A stretch of DNA of 8,655 bases from an uncultured Clostridia bacterium. Lineage in GTDB: Bacteria > Bacillota > Clostridia > Oscillospirales > CAG-272. The stretch covers positions 1-8,655 of the forward strand of contig CAMFEL010000085.1 in assembly GCA_945949385.1 (NCBI GenBank), written 5' to 3'. The notes under the pieces were generated by a model. The model was not told the origin of the DNA and did no database searches. It saw only the letters and a list, made by a program, of their open reading frames with translations. Below, in pieces: positions 1-7,027 of the stretch (its first letter is position 1; the number at the start of each line of letters is the position of its first letter). Position numbers and translations under genes: made by a program.

Positions 1-1
1 G

Positions 2-1543
2 ACGGGAGTCAAGACCACTGTGGGTGCCGAGCAGGAATATTTTCTCATATCCCGTGAAATGTTTGATATGAGAAAAGACCTTATATACACGGGCAGAACT
101 CTTTTCGGCGCAAAGCCTCCCAAAGGGCAGGAGCTTGACGACCACTATTTCGGCACGCTGAAGCCTGTTGTATCAAAGTATATGGAGGATCTTGACGAGA
201 CTCTGTGGCGTCTGGGTGTGCCCGCAAAGACAAAGCATAACGAAGCAGCCCCTGCACAGCACGAGCTTGCCCCCGTATTTGAGACCGCAAATATTGCCGT
301 TGACCACAACCAGCTCACCATGGAGATGATGAAGAAAACGGCGGAGCGTCACGGTATGGTATGCCTTTTGCACGAAAAGCCCTTTGAGGGTGTAAACGGC
401 AGCGGAAAGCACAACAACTGGTCTATTACCACCAACACGGGCGTAAATCTGCTGGAGCCCGGCGAGACCCCGTACGAAAACGCGCAGTTTTTGCTTATGC
501 TCTGCGCGGTCATAAAGGCTGTTGACGAATATCAGGATATGCTGAGAATATCCGTTGCCAGCGCCGCCAACGATCACAGACTTGGTTCAAACGAAGCCCC
601 GCCCGCCATTATGTCCATTTTCGTGGGCGACGAGCTTATGGATATACTGGAAGCTATTGAAAGCGGAAAGCATTATGACGCCCGTGAAACTGTCCAGATG
701 AAAATTGGCGTCCATGTTCTGCCCAAGTTTCCCAAGGACAACACGGACCGCAACCGCACCTCCCCCTTTGCATTTACCGGAAACAAGTTTGAGTTCCGCA
801 TGGGCGGTTCCTCCCAGTCTGCGGCAGCTCCCAACACGGTGCTGAATACAGCCGTGGCAGAGGAGCTTTGCGGCTTTGCGGATATTCTGGAAAACTGCGG
901 GGATTTCACCGGAACGCTCCATGAGCTTATACGCACTACCATACGCGACCACAAGCGAATTCTGTTCAACGGCAACGGCTACGACAAAAGCTGGGTGGAG
1001 GAAGCCAAGCGGCGCGGACTTTCAAATCTGACCACCGCTCCCGACGCCCTTGCACATCTGCTTGACAGCCGCAATATTGAGCTTTTTACAAAGCACAAGG
1101 TGTTCTCCGAGGCGGAGATGCGCGCACGGTACGAGATAAATCTCGAAAACTATGTAAAAACCGTAAATATCGAGGCACTGACAATGATAGATATGGCGCG
1201 CCGCGATATATATCCCGCGGTCAGCGATTTCTCCGCAAATATTGCTGACAACATCGCATCTCGCAGAAAAGTATGCTCCGACGCCCATCCCGCAGAGGAA
1301 AAGTTGCTTTCCCGCATTACCGCGCTGTCAGACGAGCTGTATGACAGCATAGAAGTGCTGGAGAAAGCGGTAGACGGCGCCCGGGAATGCGAAAACTATA
1401 CGCAGTCTGCAAACTATTATAAGAATGAGGTTTTAAGCGCAATGAATCGGCTGCGTGCCGCCGCCGACTCTCTTGAAGAGCTGACCTCCGCCCAGTACTG
1501 GCCTTATCCCAGCTACGGCGACCTGCTGTTTTCACTGAAATAA
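2..1543 (+). CDS. glnN: Type III glutamine synthetase, C-terminal part (5' end outside window)
   Basis: The product makes glutamine from glutamate, ammonia and ATP in the cytoplasm, the main ammonium assimilation step. The reading frame is open from base 2 (TGVKTT before the GTG at 20), so that GTG is an internal valine and not a start. About 513 residues are visible. Family members have roughly 700, so some 190-200 N-terminal residues are missing. Counting from the codon at base 2, visible marks are GAEQEYF near residue 8, the type III signature NEAAPAQHELAP (80-91), the nucleotide/glutamate loop GSGKHNNWS (133-141), NDHRLGSNEAPPA (190-202) and RNRTSPFAFTGNKFEFR with MGGSS (250-271). The C-terminal ~200 residues are the helical extension peculiar to type III enzymes. 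It ends with TAA and is followed by a hairpin terminator. Its regulation lies outside the window. The family assignment is firm; the symbol glnN follows common use for type III enzymes. Confidence 0.95.
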   Translation, partial: TGVKTTVGAEQEYFLISREMFDMRKDLIYTGRTLFGAKPPKGQELDDHYFGTLKPVVSKYMEDLDETLWRLGVPAKTKHNEAAPAQHELAPVFETANIAVDHNQLTMEMMKKTAERHGMVCLLHEKPFEGVNGSGKHNNWSITTNTGVNLLEPGETPYENAQFLLMLCAVIKAVDEYQDMLRISVASAANDHRLGSNEAPPAIMSIFVGDELMDILEAIESGKHYDARETVQMKIGVHVLPKFPKDNTDRNRTSPFAFTGNKFEFRMGGSSQSAAAPNTVLNTAVAEELCGFADILENCGDFTGTLHELIRTTIRDHKRILFNGNGYDKSWVEEAKRRGLSNLTTAPDALAHLLDSRNIELFTKHKVFSEAEMRARYEINLENYVKTVNIEALTMIDMARRDIYPAVSDFSANIADNIASRRKVCSDAHPAEEKLLSRITALSDELYDSIEVLEKAVDGARECENYTQSANYYKNEVLSAMNRLRAAADSLEELTSAQYWPYPSYGDLLFSLK

Positions 1544-1566
1544 ACAGTATTATTATTCAAAGAGCG

Positions 1567-1611
1567 AAAAGCACCGCACCCCCGGGAATATCCGGGGCGC
1601 GGTGCTTTTTT
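1567..1611. terminator. Bidirectional intrinsic terminator between glnN and the yihY-like gene
   Basis: GCACCGC (1571-1577) pairs with GCGGTGC (1599-1605), and inside it CCCCGG (1580-1585) pairs with CCGGGG (1592-1597). The stem is flanked by AAAA on the left and TTTTTT on the right, so it gives a U-run in both directions. It sits in the 76-base gap between two convergent stop codons and can serve both genes. Confidence 0.9.
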
Positions 1612-1619
1612 CAGCAGGA

Positions 1620-2621
1620 TTACTTTCTATTTTCTTCTTTTCCGTCTTTTCCGTCGGCGCTGCTGTCTTCGGCAAGAGCCGCCTTTTTTCTGCCGCCGTG
1701 CAGAAAAACAAGCTTATTGACTTCCGCTCCAAGCATCAGTATTATCATACAGAAGTAAAGCCATAAAAGCAGGAACACGATAGCCGCAAGGCTTCCGTAA
1801 ACATAAGAAGCATTTGGGAAATAGCTTAGATACAGTGAATAAAAATACGAGAACAGCACCCAGCCGAGCGCCGCAAAGAAGGCTCCGGGAAGCTGAGCCG
1901 CGTATCCGCGGGGAAGTTTGTCCGCCAGCACATGATATTCGCTCTTTGATAGGCGTTTGCCTTTTTTGGCAACTGTATTAAACAGCAGAGCAAAGAACAG
2001 GGTCAGCACCACCGTAAGGACTACCTTACCACCCCTTGAAATAATACGGAGGATCGCCGCCAGCACCGGGATTTTGTCCTCTGCCGCCCCCCTTATTGTA
2101 TCCGCAAAAACGAGAGCCGCAAGTACCGCCACTATCAGCACAATAAAGGCAATTGTATAAAACAGTGAACGGAATATGTCGTAAAGAAAGTTTTCCTTCA
2201 GCTTAATGCCGTAGGCGCCGGAAACGCCGCGCATAACGGCATTTATGCCTTTGGACGATGACCACAGAGTGGTTATGACCGTTACGGAAACGAGAGAAAT
2301 ACCGCCTTTATTGACTATCTCCTCAACTATACCCTCCAGAAGCCGCCCCACATCCCCTGTAATATGCTCTTTTATAAGCTGAAGCAGCCAGTCCGCGTTG
2401 ATAAAATATTTTGTAAGACTGAGAAGCAGCAGAAGAAAAGGAATGGAGGAGATGATTATAAAAAAGGTAGCCTGCGCCGCGTATACGGTGATCTGATCTC
2501 TTGAAACGGTGTGTACTGCGTCGGCAACCGTTTCCCATACATGCCGAAGCGATATTACGCCGGAAATCTTTTTCTTTTTTATAAACCGTTCCCCCTCTCC
2601 GCCGTCAAGCCGAATACACAT
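1620..2621 (-). CDS. YihY/BrkB-family inner membrane protein
   Basis: This is a 333-residue polytopic membrane protein of the YihY/BrkB family (once mis-named ribonuclease BN). The biochemical role of the family is not established; transport or envelope functions have been suggested. About six hydrophobic helices are visible near residues 48-69, 107-122, 150-175, 198-217, 245-266 and 277-300. The family's conserved C-terminal block is clear: YGSLAAIVFLLLWLY followed by GAEVN (275-302). The charged tail is rich in K, E and D. The start is problematic. The ATG at 2621 lies only about six bases downstream of the predicted transcription start and has no Shine-Dalgarno sequence. A strong SD-like GGAGAGGGGG at 2590-2599 lies inside the first codons, eight bases before an in-frame ATA (2582-2580) that begins IKKKK. 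No ATG, GTG or TTG is in frame nearby. I keep the ATG. The gene diverges from nfo and converges on glnN. Confidence 0.88.
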   Translation of the reverse strand: MCIRLDGGEGERFIKKKKISGVISLRHVWETVADAVHTVSRDQITVYAAQATFFIIISSIPFLLLLLSLTKYFINADWLLQLIKEHITGDVGRLLEGIVEEIVNKGGISLVSVTVITTLWSSSKGINAVMRGVSGAYGIKLKENFLYDIFRSLFYTIAFIVLIVAVLAALVFADTIRGAAEDKIPVLAAILRIISRGGKVVLTVVLTLFFALLFNTVAKKGKRLSKSEYHVLADKLPRGYAAQLPGAFFAALGWVLFSYFYSLYLSYFPNASYVYGSLAAIVFLLLWLYFCMIILMLGAEVNKLVFLHGGRKKAALAEDSSADGKDGKEENRK

Positions 2622-2633
2622 AATGATATTATA

Positions 2634-2662
2634 ATTATATTATCGGCAGAAGCGAAAGTCAA
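2634..2662 (-). promoter_or_regulatory. Sigma-A-type promoter of the yihY-like gene
   Basis: On the minus strand, TTGACT (2662-2657), a 17-base spacer and a perfect TATAAT (2639-2634). A second TATAAT follows immediately at 2633-2628. The predicted transcription start is near 2627, leaving a leader of only about six bases before the ATG at 2621. Confidence 0.75.
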
Positions 2663-2673
2663 GTACTCCCTTG

Positions 2674-2702
2674 TTGACATAAATCGAGTCCCGTGTTAGA
2701 AT
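2674..2702 (+). promoter_or_regulatory. Sigma-A-type promoter of nfo
   Basis: Consensus TTGACA (2674-2679), a 17-base spacer and TAGAAT (2697-2702). The predicted start is near 2709, giving a leader of about 75 bases. Its -35 box is only 11 bases from the -35 box of the divergent promoter. Confidence 0.8.
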
Positions 2703-2714
2703 ATATATAAAGCA

Positions 2715-2731
2715 GCGGCGAAAAGCGCCGC
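2715..2731 (+). other. 5'-leader stem-loop of the nfo transcript
   Basis: GCGGCG (2715-2720) pairs perfectly with CGCCGC (2726-2731) over the loop AAAAG. It would begin about six bases from the predicted 5' end of the mRNA, where stem-loops often protect transcripts from decay. No U-run follows, so it is not a terminator. The function is inferred. Confidence 0.45.
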
Positions 2732-2762
2732 CAAAGCTTTGCGGCAAAATATACCGCATAGC

Positions 2763-2773
2763 AGGAAAAGGAG
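2763..2773 (+). promoter_or_regulatory. Ribosome binding site that sets the nfo start
   Basis: AGGAAAAGGAG ends ten bases before the ATG at 2784. It favours this start over the in-frame upstream ATG at 2739, which would add 15 non-family residues and has no such site. Confidence 0.75.
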
Positions 2774-2783
2774 TCTTTACAGT

Positions 2784-3623
2784 ATGTTTTATATCGGATG
2801 TCATCTGTCCGTTTCCGGCGGTTATGAAGCAATGGGAAAAACCGCCCTTGACATAGGAGCAAACACCTTTCAGTATTTTACCCGAAACCCCCGCGGGCGC
2901 GGTTTCAAGCGCCCCGCCGCAGAGGATGTGGCGGCTTTGGTTGCGCTTATGGAGAAAAACGGCTTTGCGCCGCCTCTTGCACACGCACCGTACACCTTTA
3001 ATCCCGCGTCTGCCGAGGAACGCATATGGACATACAGCCGCGACTCCATGCGGGAGGATCTGGAAGTGCTGGAAACCATCCCCGGCGCACTTTACAACTT
3101 TCACCCCGGCTGCCATGTAGGAATCGGCGCCGAGGCGGGAATGGAAAATACCGCACGGCTTCTTAACGAAGTAATAACACCCGGTCAAGGCACAACCGTG
3201 CTTATTGAGACAATGGCGGGCAAGGGCAGCGAAATAGGCAAGACCTTTGAGGAAATCTGCCATATGATAGAAATGACCGACTCCGACAAGCGTGACAGGG
3301 TTGGGGTATGCCTTGACACCTGCCACATTTCCGACGGCGGGTACAACATTGCGGGAGCGACCGAAGAAGTGCTTGACCGCTTTGACTCTGTTATCGGACT
3401 TGACAGGCTGTGCGCCGTTCATCTCAACGACTCAAAAAATCCGCTGGGAGCGGCGAAAGACCGTCACGAAAAGATAGGCGAGGGCTCTTTAGGCATTGAG
3501 GGAATAGAAAAAATCGTTAATTCTCCGCGCCTGAAGTCACTTCCCTTTTATCTGGAAACTCCCAACGAGCTTGACGGATACGCAAGAGAAATTGCCCTGC
3601 TGAAAGAGCTGAGAAAAGATTGA
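2784..3623 (+). CDS. nfo: Endonuclease IV (AP endonuclease)
   Basis: The enzyme cleaves the DNA backbone 5' of abasic sites and removes blocked 3' ends in base excision repair. It is a cytoplasmic TIM-barrel protein with a three-zinc centre. The 279-residue length fits the family. All nine expected metal ligands are visible: H67 (LAHAPY), H107 (NFHPG), E142 (IET), D178 and H181 (LDTCH), H213 (VHLND), D226 and H228 (KDRHE), and E258 (LETP). The N-terminus MFYIGCHLSVSGG matches the family's first strand. The ATG at 2784 is chosen because of the good ribosome site and because homologues begin about there. The gene stands alone, with its own near-consensus promoter and a hairpin terminator, diverging from the yihY-like gene. 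The sequence shows no sign of damage-specific regulation. The assignment is firm. Confidence 0.96.
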   Translation: MFYIGCHLSVSGGYEAMGKTALDIGANTFQYFTRNPRGRGFKRPAAEDVAALVALMEKNGFAPPLAHAPYTFNPASAEERIWTYSRDSMREDLEVLETIPGALYNFHPGCHVGIGAEAGMENTARLLNEVITPGQGTTVLIETMAGKGSEIGKTFEEICHMIEMTDSDKRDRVGVCLDTCHISDGGYNIAGATEEVLDRFDSVIGLDRLCAVHLNDSKNPLGAAKDRHEKIGEGSLGIEGIEKIVNSPRLKSLPFYLETPNELDGYAREIALLKELRKD

Positions 3624-3641
3624 AAACGAAAAATAACACGC

Positions 3642-3680
3642 AAAAAGCGGCTGAAAAACTGTTGTTTTTCAGCCGTTTTT
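3642..3680. terminator. Bidirectional intrinsic terminator between nfo and the pst-phoU operon
   Basis: CGGCTGAAAAAC (3648-3659) pairs perfectly with GTTTTTCAGCCG (3664-3675) over a TGTT loop. It is flanked by AAAAA (3642-3646) on the left and TTTTT (3676-3680) on the right. The 93-base gap between the nfo and phoU stops holds nothing else convincing, so it is the likely end of both transcripts. Confidence 0.92.
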
Positions 3681-3716
3681 ATGTGTTTAAGTGAGAAAAA
3701 ATTCTGTCGAATGTTT

Positions 3717-4397
3717 TTACTGCTCCGTATCTTCGTCGTCCTGTGTATCTTCTTTCCAGTCCTTGTGAATTCCGGTTACGGAGAACACGACCCATTCAGC
3801 CACATTGGTGGCGTGGTCTCCGATGCGCTCAAAATACTTTGCTATCATAAGCAGGTCAAGGGCGTATTCCGCATCCTCATGCTTTTCCGTTATAAGGCGG
3901 ATAAGGGCGGATTTTACCCGCACAAAGCATTCGTCCACGGCGTCGTCGTGTGCAATAACGGATTTTGCAAGAGCTACATCCTTTTTTACATATGCATCCA
4001 CGCTGTCCGTGACCATTCTGATAGTCTCCTTTGCCATAAGGCTGACGGACTCGCACTCGTCTCCCGTTCTGCCGCCGAGGAAAGGAATTATTTCCGCAAT
4101 GTCCGCGCCCTGGTCTCCTATGCGCTCAAGGTCGGTTATCATTTTCAGCGCGGCGGAAATCTGGCGCAGATCTCTTGCCACCGGCTGCTGCTGAAGAAGC
4201 AGCTTCAGGCACAGCGCCTCTATGTCCCTCTCCATCCGGTCAATTTTTGAGTCGATGTCCGCCACCTCTCCCGCAAGGTCGGCACTGCCCGATATGAGTG
4301 CCTTTGCCGCAAGAGCAATAACCTCCTCGCAGAGAGCGCCCATCTGGGTCATTTCCGTGTTAAGCTGCGCAAGCTGTTTGTCGAATTTGCTTCTCAT
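3717..4397 (-). CDS. phoU: Phosphate signalling/transport regulator PhoU
   Basis: PhoU is a peripheral cytoplasmic protein that links the Pst transporter to the PhoR-type sensor kinase and restrains phosphate uptake when phosphate is plentiful. The 226 residues form the expected two three-helix repeats, each with the metal-binding ExxxDxxxD/N pattern: E91-D95-D99 in LERIGDQGADIAE and E190-D194-N198 in FERIGDHATNVAEW. The C-terminal tail is strongly acidic (DWKEDTQDDEDTEQ). Its ATG overlaps the pstB stop by one base (TAATG), and GGGGAGG lies eight bases upstream inside the pstB 3' end, so translation is probably coupled. It is the last gene of the operon and is followed by the shared terminator. 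No phoR or phoP gene is in the window. The assignment is firm. Confidence 0.96.
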   Translation of the reverse strand: MRSKFDKQLAQLNTEMTQMGALCEEVIALAAKALISGSADLAGEVADIDSKIDRMERDIEALCLKLLLQQQPVARDLRQISAALKMITDLERIGDQGADIAEIIPFLGGRTGDECESVSLMAKETIRMVTDSVDAYVKKDVALAKSVIAHDDAVDECFVRVKSALIRLITEKHEDAEYALDLLMIAKYFERIGDHATNVAEWVVFSVTGIHKDWKEDTQDDEDTEQ

Positions 4398-5155
4398 TAT
4401 CCGAACCTCCCCGTGATGTAGTCCTCTGTCCGCTTATCCTCGGGTGTAGAGAACATTTTTTCCGTATTGCCGTATTCAATCAGATCTCCCAGCAGGAAGA
4501 AAGCCGTATTATCGGAAATACGCACCGCCTGCTGCATATTATGTGTTACTATTACAATGGTATAGTTCTTTTTGAGATTCATGGCAAGCTCTTCGATCTT
4601 CGAAGTGGAAATGGGGTCAAGAGCACTGGTGGGTTCATCCATAAGCAGCACATCGGGCTCCACAGCAAGCGCTCTTGCTATGCACAGTCTCTGCTGCTGA
4701 CCGCCGGAAAGTCCCAGAGCCGATTTTTTCAGTCTGTCACTTACCTCGTCCCATATTGCCGCGCCCCGCAGGGATTTTTCCACTATCTCGTCAAGCTTTG
4801 CGCGGCTCTTTATTCCGTGAGTTCTGGGGCCGTACGCCACATTGTCGTATATGCTCATGGGAAAAGGATTTGGCTTCTGGAAAACCATGCCGATATTGCG
4901 CCGCAGTCCGCAAACATCGCAGGAGGGGGCAAAAATGTCCTCGCCGCAATATTTTACGCTGCCGGTTATTTTCACCCCGCGCACAAGGTCATTCATTCTG
5001 TTAAGCGTTTTGAGAAAGGTGGATTTGCCGCAGCCCGAGGGACCGATAAGGGCGGTGATTTTGTTTTCCTCTATATCCATACTGACATTTTTCAGTGCCT
5101 GAGTCTGTCCGTACCACAGACACAGGTCGCTGACGCTAATAATACTGCTGCTCAT
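4397..5155 (-). CDS. pstB: Phosphate ABC transporter ATPase PstB
   Basis: This cytoplasmic ATPase drives phosphate import through PstC-PstA. The 252 residues carry every ABC motif: Walker A GPSGCGKST (38-46), the Q-loop in VFQKPNPFP (Q93, the block typical of PstB), signature LSGGQQQR (149-156), Walker B VLLMDEP (169-175), D-loop SALD (177-180) and the switch histidine H205 in VTHNM. The frame is open about 106 codons further upstream, but that part overlaps pstA and is not coding in this frame. The ATG at 5155 is set by AAGGAG six bases upstream and by the family's usual length. It overlaps the pstA stop by four bases (ATGA) and shares one base with phoU, indicating coupled translation. Confidence 0.97.
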   Translation of the reverse strand: MSSSIISVSDLCLWYGQTQALKNVSMDIEENKITALIGPSGCGKSTFLKTLNRMNDLVRGVKITGSVKYCGEDIFAPSCDVCGLRRNIGMVFQKPNPFPMSIYDNVAYGPRTHGIKSRAKLDEIVEKSLRGAAIWDEVSDRLKKSALGLSGGQQQRLCIARALAVEPDVLLMDEPTSALDPISTSKIEELAMNLKKNYTIVIVTHNMQQAVRISDNTAFFLLGDLIEYGNTEKMFSTPEDKRTEDYITGRFG

Positions 5156-6015
5156 ATGCTTCTCCTTTTCCGGAAATACTTGCCTATAAAGGTGGCGGAC
5201 AAATTTATAAGAACCGTAAGCACCATAAGGATTGCGGCGATGGCGAAGGCTACGCCGAATTCTCCGTTTTCTTTTGCATAAAAATACAAGGCTACGGTCA
5301 GGGTGGCGCCCGGGCTTGCAAGTCCGTCTATTATATTGTTCAGAGCATGGGCAAAGCCTGCCGTAAACAGAAGCGCTGCGGACTCGCCCAGTATTCTGCC
5401 TATTGACAGAATACAGCCGGTTATGACTCCGTCGACGCATCCCGGAAGCACCACCGTGCGGATAACTCTCCATTTGCCCGCGCCCAGTCCGAATGCCCCC
5501 TCTCTGAGGCTTTCGGGAACTGTTTTCAAGCTTTCCTGGGTAGTGCGCATGACGGTTGGCAAATTCATTATCACCAAAGTAAGTGCGCCTGCCAGAAGAG
5601 ATGTCTTGAAGCCTAAAAACTCACAGAACACCAGCATACCCACAAGTCCGTAGATAACCGACGGGATCCCCGACAGGGTTTCGGCGGCGTTTTCTATAAG
5701 CCGCACTATTTTTTTGCCCGGTGCGTATTCCGTCAGATATATGGCGGCGCCTACTCCGAGAGGTACTACTATCAAAAGGGTGGCGATGACGATATAAACG
5801 GTATTGAGTATGTCAGGCAATATGCCTATTCTGCCGCTTAAGTAGCTCGGCTTGGTAGACAGGAGCTCCCAGGTGATATTGGGTATTCCCTTTACCATTA
5901 CGTACACTATCATAAACAGCACTACGGCGGCGCAGACCGTCACCGACAGCCACATAAGAACGCGCATCAGTGCGCCGTACATTTTGCGTTTTGCCGATAC
6001 ATGGGGAGCTATCAT
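5152..6015 (-). CDS. pstA: Phosphate ABC transporter permease PstA
   Basis: This is one of the two membrane subunits that form the phosphate channel. The 287 residues show six hydrophobic segments near 18-42, 67-95, 112-134, 138-158, 195-220 and 255-278. The cytoplasmic EAA loop that docks on PstB is visible as EGAFGLGAGKWRVIRTVVLP (172-191), and GIPSVIYGLVGM (116-127) is a conserved Pst permease block. The ATG at 6015 overlaps the pstC stop by four bases (ATGA), with GGGAGAAGGTG just upstream. The same ATGA overlap joins it to pstB. It is told apart from PstC by its position next to pstB and its C-terminal pattern. The assignment is firm. Confidence 0.95.
   Translation of the reverse strand: MIAPHVSAKRKMYGALMRVLMWLSVTVCAAVVLFMIVYVMVKGIPNITWELLSTKPSYLSGRIGILPDILNTVYIVIATLLIVVPLGVGAAIYLTEYAPGKKIVRLIENAAETLSGIPSVIYGLVGMLVFCEFLGFKTSLLAGALTLVIMNLPTVMRTTQESLKTVPESLREGAFGLGAGKWRVIRTVVLPGCVDGVITGCILSIGRILGESAALLFTAGFAHALNNIIDGLASPGATLTVALYFYAKENGEFGVAFAIAAILMVLTVLINLSATFIGKYFRKRRSI
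5162..5167 (-). promoter_or_regulatory. Ribosome binding site that sets the pstB start
   Basis: AAGGAG on the minus strand lies six bases before the ATG at 5155 and within the last codons of pstA. It decides the start against the long in-frame upstream extension. Confidence 0.75.
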
Positions 6016-6884
6016 TGTTTCACCTTCTCCCTTTTAAGAAAGAAATTCAAAGCGGCGTTTATCAGCATTATAAAAAGGAACAGCACCAAGGCTATGGAGA
6101 ACAGCGCCTGACGCTGAAGTCCCGACGAATAGGACATTTCGCTGGCGATTGCTGTCGTTAAAAACCTGACGCTTTGGAACAGGGAGTCCGGCATATTGGG
6201 GGCGTTTCCCGCTACCATCATGACCGCCATAGCTTCTCCTATGGCTCTGCCCACTCCCAGCACTACTGCCGCGGCAATTCCGCTGCCCGCCGCGGGAACA
6301 GACACCTTGAAATAGGTCTCAATGGGAGTGGCGCCCAAGGCGAGAGACGCGCTTTCGTATTCCTCGGGTACAGCCTCCAGAGCATTCAGGGCCACCTTTA
6401 TTATTGACGGCAGTATCATTATTGCAAGAACTATCATTGCCGCAAGAAGACCTGCGCCGTCGGACAGGTTGAAAAGCTTGCGTATTCCGGGCACAAGCAC
6501 CATCATACCTACAAGGCCGTACACAACTGAGGGTATGCCCGCAAGCAGGCTGACCGCGCCCTCCATAACCTCACGCACCGCAGGCTTTGCAATTTTTGCA
6601 AGGTAGACGGCGCAGAAAAAGCCGATAGGCACGCCGATGACAATAGCCCCCGCCGTGCCGTATACGCTTGTAAGAATGAAGGGCAGTATGCCGTACTGCG
6701 GCTCTGCGGCTGTTGACGCCCATTTGGTTCCGAACAGGAACTTAACGAGCCCTATCTCCCGTATGGCGGGTATGCCCGCTATTATCAGATAGACGGATAT
6801 AAGCAGTACACAGCCCACGGTCACAAGTCCCATTATCAGGAAAATGCCGTGTACCGCCGTCTCAAATATTCTTCGTTTTTTCAT
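6012..6884 (-). CDS. pstC: Phosphate ABC transporter permease PstC
   Basis: This is the partner membrane subunit of PstA. From the chosen ATG at 6884 it has 290 residues with hydrophobic segments near 10-36, 67-94, 110-131, 145-167, 201-226 and 262-285. The EAA loop is SLALGATPIETYFKVSVPAA (180-199). The block GIPSVVYGLVGMMVLVPG (116-133) and the region VGRAIGEAMAVMMVAG (211-226) are typical of PstC. The start is uncertain. The frame runs on to ATG codons at 6932 and 6926, but the extra 16 residues (MQMQTCRHKVKGTVGS) look unlike a permease N-terminus, while MKKRRIFETAV does. No candidate has a strong ribosome site; AAAGG lies 13 bases before 6884. The gene is separated from pstS by 143 bases with a hairpin, so it may be expressed less than pstS. 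Confidence 0.94.
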   Translation of the reverse strand: MKKRRIFETAVHGIFLIMGLVTVGCVLLISVYLIIAGIPAIREIGLVKFLFGTKWASTAAEPQYGILPFILTSVYGTAGAIVIGVPIGFFCAVYLAKIAKPAVREVMEGAVSLLAGIPSVVYGLVGMMVLVPGIRKLFNLSDGAGLLAAMIVLAIMILPSIIKVALNALEAVPEEYESASLALGATPIETYFKVSVPAAGSGIAAAVVLGVGRAIGEAMAVMMVAGNAPNMPDSLFQSVRFLTTAIASEMSYSSGLQRQALFSIALVLFLFIMLINAALNFFLKREKVKQ

Positions 6885-6908
6885 TGAACCGACCGTGCCT
6901 TTCACCTT

Positions 6909-6926
6909 ATGTCTGCATGTCTGCAT
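6909..6926. repeat. Short 8-bp tandem duplication upstream of pstC
   Basis: ATGTCTGC occurs twice in a row followed by AT on the plus strand. It falls in the possible N-terminal extension of pstC and produces two of the competing in-frame or near-frame ATG triplets there. It may be a replication-slippage tract. Confidence 0.6.
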
Positions 6927-6984
6927 TTGCATTTTCGCTCAGGGCTGCGCCGCCTGTCTGCTCGCGGCACAGTCTGAGACTAAT

Positions 6985-7004
6985 GCCTCCCCTTTGGGGG
7001 AGGC
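6985..7004 (-). promoter_or_regulatory. Intercistronic hairpin between pstS and pstC
   Basis: GCCTCCCC (6985-6992) pairs perfectly with GGGGAGGC (6997-7004) over a four-base loop. In the direction of the operon it is preceded by AAAAAC and followed by ATTAGTCT, so it lacks a U-run and is unlikely to be a full terminator. In the opposite direction it is followed by GTTTTT. The likely role is to protect the 3' end of pstS mRNA or to attenuate transcription, keeping the binding protein in excess over the permease. That role is inferred from the position. Confidence 0.6.
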
Positions 7005-7027
7005 GTTTTTCGGTTGAGTCCGATTGA

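Noticed and set aside
2640..3422. 260-residue open frame antisense to nfo
   Set aside because: It is the opposite strand of a gene with all its catalytic residues; the translation is rich in C, H and K without domain character and has no ribosome site.
3705..3711. TGTCGAA, matching a Spo0A box
   Set aside because: A 7-base match just past the phoU stop, with no promoter or gene start beside it; it is expected by chance.
3681..4250. 189-residue plus-strand open frame with a hydrophobic start across phoU
   Set aside because: It overlaps phoU entirely; its start lies in the T-run of the terminator and no ribosome site precedes it.
4541..5281. 246-residue plus-strand open frame across pstB and pstA
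   Set aside because: It is a shadow of two clearly coding minus-strand genes and has no family resemblance.
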